From an uncultured Armatimonadota bacterium (GTDB lineage Bacteria; Armatimonadota; Armatimonadia; Armatimonadales; Armatimonadaceae), in contig CAIYBQ010000016.1 in assembly GCA_903924445.1 (NCBI GenBank), positions 1 through 8,664 on the forward strand: a stretch of DNA of 8,664 bases, read 5' to 3'. Shown in pieces: positions 1 through 5,932 of this stretch. The notes beneath the pieces were generated by a model that saw only the letters and a program-made list of their open reading frames with translations, ran no database searches and was not told the DNA's origin. The number at the start of each line of letters is the position of its first letter. The first letter of the stretch is position 1. A program made the position numbers and the translations under genes.

Positions 1-222
1 GGAGCCGCGCCACTCGACATCGAGGCCAAAGACCGCCGGAACCACATTCAGCTCGGCAAGACGCTGTCGAACGCCCTCGAGACCCAGCTCGTTGATCGCA
101 TCCAATGCACCCTGCGCCCCAAAGTCAAAGCCATCAAATCCAGTAGCGGATGCAAGCTCGGCAAAATCGAAGAACGAAAGACGGGCTGCGCCGAGACCCG
201 CTCCACAAAGGGAAACCCGCAT
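1..222 (-). CDS. Sugar phosphate isomerase/epimerase-like TIM-barrel protein, N-terminal part (runs off left edge)
   Basis: An open frame of 74 codons starts at an ATG (bases 222-220) and runs off the window without a stop. The protein begins MRVSLCGAGLGAARL and continues with a helix containing DFAELASATGFDGFDFGA. This is the beta1-alpha1-beta2 start typical of the xylose-isomerase-like TIM-barrel superfamily (PF01261, sugar isomerases/epimerases and AP endonuclease IV relatives). A later LNVVPAVFGLDVEW stretch looks like the next strand. The metal ligands and catalytic residues lie outside the window, so the substrate cannot be named. The start codon follows the lactonase TAG with no intervening base and has no clear Shine-Dalgarno site, so translation is probably coupled to the lactonase. 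The pairing suggests a sugar-acid or sugar-lactone role, which is inference. Confidence 0.75.
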   Translation of the reverse strand, partial: MRVSLCGAGLGAARLSFFDFAELASATGFDGFDFGAQGALDAINELGLEGVRQRLAELNVVPAVFGLDVEWRGS

Positions 223-1293
223 CTACTTTGCACCCACGAACAGCAGACAGACAGGTGAAGGAACCGTGATGTCCGTGCCTGTCGCCGTCAAGTTGCCCGT
301 GATCTGGTCAATCTTGAACACCGAAATGTGGTTTGAATTCTGGCCCGCGACCAAAAGGAACTGACCGCCCGGAGCAATCGCAAAGTTGCGTGGCCACTTC
401 CCACGCACCGACTCTGTTCCGGAAAGCGCAATCGCACCTGTTTTGCCATCCGTTTTCATGATCGCAATCGAATCATGCCCGCGGTTCGAGCCGTACACAA
501 AGCGGCCATTCGGGTGCACATGAATGTCAGCACAGTAGCTCTTGCCACTGAAACCTGTCGGGACTGTCGGGCAGCTTGAAACCTGCTTTGCTGTTCCCGT
601 ACGGGCATCCCATGCAAACGATGTCACCGTATTGTTCAGCTCGCCAATGACATAGACGAATTTGCCATTTGGATGGAAGGACAAATGCCGCGGACCACAG
701 CCAGCCTTGAGGGAAATCGTCTTGTCCATGTGTGGAACTAGCGCGCCGCTGCTGTTCTGCGAATAGACAAAGACTTTGTCCGCACCGAGGTCAGCCACCA
801 AAATCCACTTGCCACTTGGATCGACATTCGCCGAGTGGGCATGCGCCGCTTCCTGACGCGCCTTGTCAGGACCCGTGCCGCGCTGCTGCACCGTCGTACC
901 CGGCTTTAGGCTGCCATCTGCGCCGAGGCCCAGGGATGTAGCTGTTCCGCTGGTGTAGTTGGCAACAAGCACATTTTTTCCAGCTCGGTCGAGGATGATA
1001 TGGCAGGGGTGAATACCCATGGACTTTTGCGTTGACTGCACGGTAAGGGATGCATCCGCGGGGTCCACGGTAAACGATGTCACTTCACCCGTTTCCGTTT
1101 CGTTTACTGCGTAGAGGACGGTTCCAGCTGCGTTTGCCGCGAGAAAGGATGGACTTGCCGTCTTTGGTCCCGAATGCAGCTTTCGCAGGGAACCAATTTC
1201 TGTATCGAAGCGATATGTGTAAATACCCTCCGATTCATTTTTATCCGTGTAGGTGCCAACAAACAGCAGGCTTGTTTTCGCAGAAGAGGTCAT
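223..1293 (-). CDS. Lactonase family beta-propeller protein (6-phosphogluconolactonase type)
   Basis: A protein of 356 residues matching the seven-bladed beta-propeller lactonase family (PF10282, the YbhE/Pgl type). That family hydrolyses 6-phosphogluconolactone or related sugar lactones. Visible family motifs are LLFVGTYT near the N-terminus, IHPCHI and ANYTSGTA in the early blades, AHAHSANVDPSG (about 150-161), GPRHLSFHPNGKFVYV (about 200-215), IHVHPNGRFVYGSNRGHDS and WPRNFAIAPGGQFLLVAGQN. There is no signal peptide, so it should be cytosolic. Two ATGs four codons apart are possible starts. The downstream one (1293-1291) is chosen because GGAG lies six bases before it, while the upstream one (1305) has no ribosome binding site. 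Substrate specificity within the family is not readable from sequence, so the pgl symbol is withheld. Confidence 0.9.
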   Translation of the reverse strand: MTSSAKTSLLFVGTYTDKNESEGIYTYRFDTEIGSLRKLHSGPKTASPSFLAANAAGTVLYAVNETETGEVTSFTVDPADASLTVQSTQKSMGIHPCHIILDRAGKNVLVANYTSGTATSLGLGADGSLKPGTTVQQRGTGPDKARQEAAHAHSANVDPSGKWILVADLGADKVFVYSQNSSGALVPHMDKTISLKAGCGPRHLSFHPNGKFVYVIGELNNTVTSFAWDARTGTAKQVSSCPTVPTGFSGKSYCADIHVHPNGRFVYGSNRGHDSIAIMKTDGKTGAIALSGTESVRGKWPRNFAIAPGGQFLLVAGQNSNHISVFKIDQITGNLTATGTDITVPSPVCLLFVGAK

Positions 1294-1310
1294 CCTAAAC
1301 TCCATTTAGT

Positions 1311-1402
1311 GGCGGGACAGCTACGGCTGCGTAGAGTCGCACAGCGCCACGGTTTTCCAGCAACCCGATGTTATCCGCCGGGATTGGTCCCTGTCCCGGA
1401 TA
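1311..1402 (-). promoter_or_regulatory. Possible structured 5' leader RNA of the lactonase gene
   Basis: Read on the minus strand, CGGGACAG (1398-1391) is fully complementary to CTGTCCCG (1320-1313), giving an 8-bp closing helix. Inside it, CAA-U-CCCG (1386-1379) pairs with CGGGTTG (1367-1361), seven pairs around one bulged U. A second hairpin, CTACG/CGTAG (1334-1330/1325-1321) with a 4-base loop, abuts the closing helix. TATCCG (1402-1397) could instead pair with CGGATA (1377-1372), and this is mutually exclusive with the closing helix. The element ends about 10 bases before the GGAG ribosome binding site. No known riboswitch class was recognised. The fold was worked out by eye and may be chance. 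Confidence 0.3.
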
Positions 1403-1468
1403 CAAACATTGAAATTGCGAAAACACGATGTTGTTTCCTCCGTATCCGTTTCCGTTCAAGGAAACGCC

Positions 1469-1500
1469 GTTTGCATTATCCATCGATTGTCGATGCAAAC
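1469..1500. repeat. Inverted repeat GTTTGCAT-N16-ATGCAAAC, possible operator
   Basis: Two perfect 8-bp arms (1469-1476 and 1493-1500) flank 16 bases. A second overlapping palindrome, CATCGA-TTG-TCGATG (1481-1495), sits inside. A GATAAT-like -10 on the minus strand falls within the element. Position and symmetry suit a regulator binding site between the divergent genes. No regulator gene lies in the window, so this is inference. Confidence 0.35.
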
Positions 1501-1584
1501 ATCTCCGACAGCGATAGGGCTGATGGATGATTTTTATGAGAAACGTTGGTCATCTGATGCACCAGCGACCGGAGCTATATAACT

Positions 1585-2589
1585 TTGCTTAACAACCCAC
1601 AGGCACTTGTGAATCACCTGCACAACCTGCACGACCAGCTGCAAAAGGCCTTGTTGGCGGCCTTGACCGCAGCGGATGTGAAGTCAACGGTGGGTGATTT
1701 GTCTGCTGTTGCGGATGTCCGTGGTGGCGACACGATTTATGCAATCGACACGATCGCTGAAGACATCATCGATGCGTACTGCGAAGAGTGGGCCGCAGCC
1801 GAGGGTCCACTTGTACTTATCTCCGAAGGTATTGAAGATGCCGGCTGGAAAGTCTTTCCACATGATGCACGTGAAGAGGATGCCCGCTTCCTGCTGATCT
1901 TTGACCCCATCGATGGGACCCGTAACCTGATGTTCAACAAGCGCTCCAGCTGGGCGCTCAGCGGAATTGCGCCAAACAAGGGGCGTGAGACCACATTGGT
2001 TGACATCGAGGTCGCGATGATGACCGAGTTGCCAACAAGCCGCGCGCTTCTCGCTGATCAGCTATGGGCCATTCAAGGTGAAGGTGCGTTCAGGCGCATC
2101 CGTAACCTCCATGATGGCAGTGAGCAGGATGCGCAGATTCGCCCAAGCCAGGAAACAACGCTGTCACACGGCTTCAGCTCTATCGCCAAATTCTTCCCTC
2201 CGGGAAAAGCGGCGATGGCAGAGTTTGAAGAGCTGCTCTTCGAAGAAGTTGCTCCAAACACGGGTGAAAACCCACTGGTGTTTGATGACCAATACATGAC
2301 AACGGGTGGTCAGCTCTACGAACTAATGGTCGGACACGACCGCTTTACCGCTGACTTGCGACCAGTGTTCTTCAAGAAGCTCGGTTTACCGGCAAAGCTT
2401 GTCTGCCATCCATATGACATTTGCGTCGAGCTCATCGCACGGGAAGCAGGCGTCATCGTTGTGGATGAACATGGCGAGCGCCTTAGCGCATTATTAGACA
2501 TCCGCGCGGATGTGTCATGGTGTGGCTATGCAAATCAAGCCGTCCACGATCGTGTTCAGCCTGTTCTGGAACGCTTGCTTACTGCGTGA
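1585..2589 (+). CDS. Inositol monophosphatase family protein (FBPase/IMPase superfamily)
   Basis: A 334-residue protein with the Mg-dependent phosphatase signature DPIDGTRN at about 107-114, an acidic EGIE at about 81-84 in the place of the usual EE metal-binding motif, and a C-terminal YDICVELIAREAGV (about 277-290) that matches the family's WDxAxxxLIxEAGG motif with Tyr for Trp. The metal-binding Asp (278) is kept. The segment FEDQY-like VFDDQYMTTGGQLYELMVGHDRF is typical of a longer IMPase subfamily of unknown substrate. The start is TTG, with GGAG (1571-1574) ten bases upstream; a GTG at 1609 is the alternative if the TATATAAC at 1576-1583 is the promoter. It is cytosolic, with no signal peptide. 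It probably dephosphorylates a small sugar or inositol phosphate, but the substrate cannot be told. Confidence 0.88.
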   Translation: MLNNPQALVNHLHNLHDQLQKALLAALTAADVKSTVGDLSAVADVRGGDTIYAIDTIAEDIIDAYCEEWAAAEGPLVLISEGIEDAGWKVFPHDAREEDARFLLIFDPIDGTRNLMFNKRSSWALSGIAPNKGRETTLVDIEVAMMTELPTSRALLADQLWAIQGEGAFRRIRNLHDGSEQDAQIRPSQETTLSHGFSSIAKFFPPGKAAMAEFEELLFEEVAPNTGENPLVFDDQYMTTGGQLYELMVGHDRFTADLRPVFFKKLGLPAKLVCHPYDICVELIAREAGVIVVDEHGERLSALLDIRADVSWCGYANQAVHDRVQPVLERLLTA

Positions 2590-2626
2590 AATGTGGCTGA
2601 CACAGGCGCGTGCTAGCTGAAATGTG
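2587..2626 (+). repeat. 9-bp direct repeat TGAAATGTG around the gene junction
   Basis: TGAAATGTG occurs at 2587-2595, including the stop codon of the phosphatase gene, and again at 2618-2626. The copies are 31 bp apart, close to three helical turns. They flank the start region of the methyltransferase gene. They may be a regulator site or chance. Confidence 0.3.
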
Positions 2627-2641
2627 ATAATTTCGTGGGTC

Positions 2642-3298
2642 ATGTTCCGTTGGCCCACCACCATCACCGGGATTGCCATCGGCGACCGGGAACTGAGAGT
2701 CGAAGCTGTCATCGATCAGGAAGTCCTGATTGATTTGGTCAAAACGCAGCACGACCTCGATCACTTTCCTTATGGCTGGATGCTCTGGCCAAGCGCCATC
2801 GGGTTGTCAAAGTTCATTCTGGAGCACGCACATCGCTTCGCAGGTAAGCGTGTGCTCGAGCTTGGTTGTGGCGTTGGGATGTCAGGTGTCGCGGCGGCGA
2901 TCGCTGGCGGGATGGTCACGCAGACCGATTACCTCGATGGCGCACTTGAGCTCGCGACGCGCAATGCTAATCTGAACAGCGTTGAAACGACATCGTGCCT
3001 AGGCGACTGGCGGGATTTCCCGGCGGCCTTGATTGATTCGGTCGATATTGTGATCGGGACCGATATTCTCTACGAACGGACGATGCATCCGTATCTGGAG
3101 ACGCTGCTTCCGATGTTTACCAAGCGGGGAGTCCCGGTGTTGATTGCAGACCCTATCCGCCCGCAGGCCCTCGATGCACTCGGGCTTTGGGAGCACGATT
3201 TGTTTCATGTGGAACATCATTTTGTGGATGTTTCCTGGGATGCATCCACAAAAACCATTTGGATTGTCGAGCTCACGGAGGCACGAGGGAAGGGCTGA
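2642..3298 (+). CDS. Class I SAM-dependent methyltransferase, METTL/protein-lysine type
   Basis: A protein of 218 residues from this ATG. SAM-binding motif I is VLELGCGVGMSG (about 71-82), followed by TDYLDGALELATRNANLN, the acidic post-I loop and helix. GTDILYE (about 139-145) matches the [SG]DxLYE motif characteristic of the METTL21/METTL23-like group that methylates lysine or related residues on proteins. PYGWMLWPSAIGLSKFILE before motif I is the usual substrate-side helix of that group. The target is unknown. A GTG at 2624 in the same frame is an alternative start; neither has a good Shine-Dalgarno site. ATG is preferred because TGTGATAAT, an extended -10 match (2623-2631), overlaps the GTG and would place transcription only a few bases before the ATG. 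The gene could instead be read through from the phosphatase gene 52 bases upstream. Confidence 0.85.
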   Translation: MFRWPTTITGIAIGDRELRVEAVIDQEVLIDLVKTQHDLDHFPYGWMLWPSAIGLSKFILEHAHRFAGKRVLELGCGVGMSGVAAAIAGGMVTQTDYLDGALELATRNANLNSVETTSCLGDWRDFPAALIDSVDIVIGTDILYERTMHPYLETLLPMFTKRGVPVLIADPIRPQALDALGLWEHDLFHVEHHFVDVSWDASTKTIWIVELTEARGKG

Positions 3299-3299
3299 G

Positions 3300-4568
3300 G
3301 TGTATTCTGATGGAATGTTTCATCGGCAAGTCACCCCTCTCATCATCCCTGTCCACACGGCTTACATCACGCCCGATCCCTACGGGTTGGAAATCCGTGA
3401 GAACCAGCCGACGGCGCTAACCAATCCCGCTCAGACGCTGACCTGGTTTGGCAAGCTGTCAAAGGGTGTGTGCGAGATCAAGCTTCGCGTGATTCCAGCC
3501 CCGGGGAGCGAGTCCAAGCTCACATTTGTTGTCAATGGGCAGCGTCAGGAAGTTCGGGTTCCAGCATCCCCGGATGGCAAAGCCGTTGATATTGCCTGCC
3601 GGACATTTGCTTCGAAGAAAGAGCAGTTCGTGTCGTTTGCGCTGAACAGTAGTGGGGGCGGCCCGGCATCCGGTAAGCGCTCAGCACCGCAAATCGTCGC
3701 GCTCATCTTGAGCGGAACAGCCACCAACAATGCGCATTTCAACTACAAGGAACGCCGCAACTGCGCCAGCATCCACCTCGGCTATCCAACGACGCGTGAC
3801 CAGCAAGTCGCCGGTTTCTACAATGAGTGCACGCCTGAGACAGACCCCATCCACACGTACTACGAAGTCTGTGGCTGGCACCGTGGCTATTTCGGCATGC
3901 AAGTTAACTCACCAACCGAACGTCGCATCATTTTTAGTGTCTGGGATGCCGGGGAAGAAGCCGTTGATCGTAACAAAGTCGGCTCTGAAAATCGGGTTAC
4001 GCTCCTCGCGAAGGGGCCTGGAGTTGTCGCAGACTCTTTTGGCAACGAAGGTACCGGGGGACATAGCCACCTCGTATACAACTGGAAGCTGGGTGATACG
4101 TTTCGCTTCTACATGACGGCGGAAGTGAGTGGGAAATTTACGACCTACACAGGCTGGTTTTACTTCCCAGACAAGCGCGAATGGGGCCTGATTGCACGGT
4201 TCCGTGCTCCCAAGGATGGCCAGTACATGCGAGGCCTCTACTCGTTCAATGAGAACTTTGGTGGAGAGACCGGGCAGCTCAAGCGTCGATGTCGTTTCGG
4301 GCCCGCGTGGGTCCATGATGCCGCCGGTAGCTGGACAAACCTCAACACGATCAAGTTCACCTGCGATGCGACAGGTTCAGCAGGCGACCGTATCGACTTC
4401 GATGGCCTTATCGACTCCCGTGGGCGTTTCTTCCTTGAAAATGGCGGATTCAGTAACTGGGGGCACATAAAGCCTGGTCAAACGGCTACGGCTCCGCGTC
4501 TCACAGGCGCGCATCCGGATGTAAGCCTCCTGGACATCAAGCCTTTCCTCACCCGTCAAGGGCAGTAA
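3300..4568 (+). CDS. DUF5077 and DUF3472 domain-containing protein
   Basis: About 422 residues in two parts. Residues 20-140 are beta-rich with TLTWFGKLSKGVCEIKLRV and SKLTFVVNGQRQEVRV, resembling DUF5077, a carbohydrate-binding-like beta sandwich. Residues 148 to about 400 carry DUF3472 hallmarks: HLGYPT (149-154), YYEVCGWHRGYFGMQVNS, IIFSVWDAG (200-208), GPGVVADSFGNEGTGGHS, WKLGDTFRFYMTAE, GWFYFPDKREWGLIARFRAP and GLYSFNENF. The molecular function of DUF3472 is not established. No N-terminal signal peptide is visible, although many relatives are secreted. GTG at 3300 is taken as start because AAGGG sits five bases upstream, one base after the methyltransferase stop; ATG at 3315 is an alternative. 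A frame open further upstream to 3144 overlaps the methyltransferase and is not used. The tight junction implies translational coupling. Confidence 0.85.
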   Translation: MYSDGMFHRQVTPLIIPVHTAYITPDPYGLEIRENQPTALTNPAQTLTWFGKLSKGVCEIKLRVIPAPGSESKLTFVVNGQRQEVRVPASPDGKAVDIACRTFASKKEQFVSFALNSSGGGPASGKRSAPQIVALILSGTATNNAHFNYKERRNCASIHLGYPTTRDQQVAGFYNECTPETDPIHTYYEVCGWHRGYFGMQVNSPTERRIIFSVWDAGEEAVDRNKVGSENRVTLLAKGPGVVADSFGNEGTGGHSHLVYNWKLGDTFRFYMTAEVSGKFTTYTGWFYFPDKREWGLIARFRAPKDGQYMRGLYSFNENFGGETGQLKRRCRFGPAWVHDAAGSWTNLNTIKFTCDATGSAGDRIDFDGLIDSRGRFFLENGGFSNWGHIKPGQTATAPRLTGAHPDVSLLDIKPFLTRQGQ

Positions 4569-4604
4569 GGACCTAGCCTCTCCCAGAAAACAGCGCGGTG
4601 ATCG

Positions 4605-5462
4605 TTATTCCGTTTCCGTCGTGTCGGATGTCGTTCCTGGGAGAAAGATATTTCGGTACTGCTCCGGGTTGAGGAACATCTTCTCAAACCGGTGCAGCAA
4701 CACGGCTCCGTGAGCGCCATCAGCGTAGCGATGGTCGAAAGTGAACGAAATCGTAACGCATTTGCGAATGACGACTTCATCGCCCACGACCACGGCTTTC
4801 TTCTTTGGCGCTCCAATTCCCATGATGACTGGGCAGCGGCAATAAGGAGAAAGCGGCACAAGCGCATTTTCAATACCCAGCGGACCGAAGTTTGAGATCA
4901 TCACCGAGCCAAATCTGTCATCCGGGATACCCATCGCCTCAAGGGAGAGGTTGAGGGTGTACTGAAAGAACATTTGGATGCGCATCAGAGGGCCGAATAG
5001 CCACCCGGGAACCCGCATCGCAACCTGCTGCACCTGCTGCATCCCCTTGTCCGTGCCATCCTTGAGGACTTCGGTGAGACGCTTTGACTCCGATGCCAAC
5101 TCGGGGAGACCCTTACCGGTCATGTTCTTCAGAACAAATCCTGACAGGTCCAGACTGCCCTTTTTCTTGAGGAGAGTGGTGATGAAGACATCCGTGGATG
5201 CTCGCCGGTGGAGATTCCGTCCCCTGAGCACATGATTGAGCTGCGGGTATGTGTCGAGACAGTTTGCAACAATCAACGCAACGTAGTGCGTTAGGCTTGG
5301 GCGGACATCGGCCTTGATTGTCTTTAGAAATGCTTCTGCTTCCTCAACCGGAAGCTCGAGCCACGAATACGTGCTCGGGTCGCGGGGGTGGGACCAGGTC
5401 GCGATGGAAATCTTGCGGTAACTAGTGAGGATCTGCTGCTCGGTTGTTGGAACGTTTGGCAT
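4605..5462 (-). CDS. 2-oxoacid dehydrogenase (E2)-type acyltransferase catalytic domain protein, stand-alone
   Basis: A 285-residue protein made only of the E2-type catalytic fold (PF00198, related to chloramphenicol acetyltransferase). The N-terminus RKISIATWSHPRDPSTYSWL matches the start of that domain. SVMISNFGPLGIENALVPL (about 186-204) and PVIMGIGAPKKKAVV are the family's central strands. DHRYADGAHGA (243-253) contains the catalytic HxxxDG motif, with His244 and Asp248. Lipoyl and peripheral-subunit-binding domains, found in true E2 subunits of pyruvate or 2-oxoglutarate dehydrogenase, are absent, and no E1 or E3 gene is nearby. It may be a CoA-dependent acyltransferase on a small molecule, or a membrane-associated enzyme: residues 152-172 form a hydrophobic stretch. 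AAGGGG lies about nine bases before the ATG. It converges on the DUF3472 gene with a gap of only 36 bases and no visible terminator. Confidence 0.87.
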   Translation of the reverse strand: MPNVPTTEQQILTSYRKISIATWSHPRDPSTYSWLELPVEEAEAFLKTIKADVRPSLTHYVALIVANCLDTYPQLNHVLRGRNLHRRASTDVFITTLLKKKGSLDLSGFVLKNMTGKGLPELASESKRLTEVLKDGTDKGMQQVQQVAMRVPGWLFGPLMRIQMFFQYTLNLSLEAMGIPDDRFGSVMISNFGPLGIENALVPLSPYCRCPVIMGIGAPKKKAVVVGDEVVIRKCVTISFTFDHRYADGAHGAVLLHRFEKMFLNPEQYRNIFLPGTTSDTTETE

Positions 5463-5493
5463 GTCGACATCCCCCTTCGGTGTGTGGATGCAC

Positions 5494-5502
5494 TATATAC
5501 CA
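5494..5502 (-). promoter_or_regulatory. Extended -10 promoter for the acyltransferase gene
   Basis: On the minus strand TGGTATATA (5502-5494) matches an extended -10 (TGn plus TATATA). Transcription would start near 5487, giving a leader of about 25 bases that contains the AAGGGG ribosome binding site. No good -35 is seen, as expected for an extended -10. An 8-bp palindrome TGCCGGCA (5519-5526) lies just upstream. Confidence 0.45.
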
Positions 5503-5545
5503 ATAACGCAAATGAGGTTGCCGGCAGTGCCTACAATCCCAATCG

Positions 5546-5923
5546 CTAATCTTGGCTTGCCAATGCCCGGGGAAGGATAAGAAGACCGATCGCTACAACG
5601 GGAGCGATAAAGAAGGCCAAAACCGTCAATGGTTTGGAACCCATCATCCGCAGGACAAAGCCCATCAGAGCGGCTGATTCCATGAGTGCAAGGCTAATCA
5701 TCAGCCTTGTTTTGGCCATGTTGGCCGGCAGCATCGGGCTGGTTAGGAGAGCGTTGCCGACTCCACCCAACAGGCCAAGCGCAGCCAAAACACTAAGCAC
5801 AAGGAATGTCGACTGGTCAACGACTTTGGTCTCGACTGGCAGTTGAAAAGCCATAGCTCCGTAAAACACACACATGCCCATCATGACAACTGTAACGAGC
5901 CTCAGGGATCCACGGCTTTTCAT
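5546..5923 (-). CDS. Small four-helix integral membrane protein of unknown function
   Basis: 125 residues, mostly hydrophobic. Four likely membrane segments lie at about 9-26, 38-60, 73-93 and 98-117, with basic residues at the N-terminus and at the loop near 71-73. No domain was recognised with certainty. The third helix, SLALMESAALMGFVL, places a Glu (82) in a small-residue context that recalls the proton-carrying helix of F-type ATP synthase subunit c. However, the protein has four helices rather than two and the neighbours are not ATP synthase genes. An AGGAGA ribosome binding site overlaps the stop of the upstream transsulfuration gene, five bases before the ATG, with only nine bases between the genes. 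It is therefore co-translated as the last gene of the dapF-dapL operon. Confidence 0.8.
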   Translation of the reverse strand: MKSRGSLRLVTVVMMGMCVFYGAMAFQLPVETKVVDQSTFLVLSVLAALGLLGGVGNALLTSPMLPANMAKTRLMISLALMESAALMGFVLRMMGSKPLTVLAFFIAPVVAIGLLILPRALASQD

Positions 5924-5932
5924 AATTCTCTC

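Larger units (their letters stand above)
1294..1584. other. Divergent intergenic region with several inverted repeats
   Basis: About 290 bases separate the lactonase (minus) from the inositol-monophosphatase-family gene (plus), so both promoters should lie here. No strong -35/-10 pair is visible. Possible -10 elements are TATATAAC at 1576-1583 on plus and GATAAT on minus (plus-strand bases 1475-1480). Inverted repeats are dense: 1313-1320/1391-1398, 1321-1325/1330-1334, 1447-1453/1460-1466 and 1469-1476/1493-1500. A 62-codon minus-strand frame (1295-1483) and an 18-codon plus-strand frame (1536-1592) are also present. Neither is convincing as a gene. Confidence 0.6.

Noticed and set aside
1174..1530. 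Plus-strand frame (118 codons) overlapping the lactonase start and intergenic region
   Set aside because: Half lies antisense to the lactonase, it has no ribosome binding site or family likeness, and its composition is Arg/Cys-rich as in shadow frames.
3144..3299. N-terminal extension of the DUF3472 frame
   Set aside because: It overlaps the methyltransferase C-terminus, and GTG 3300 has a good ribosome binding site; the extra residues match nothing.
4556..4604. Terminator between the convergent DUF3472 and acyltransferase genes
   Set aside because: No GC-rich hairpin followed by a T-run on either strand was found in or near the gap.
5519..5531. Overlapping palindromes TGCCGGCA and GGCAgTGCC after the membrane protein gene
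   Set aside because: Too short and lacking a T-run to be a terminator; could be an operator, but nothing further supports it.
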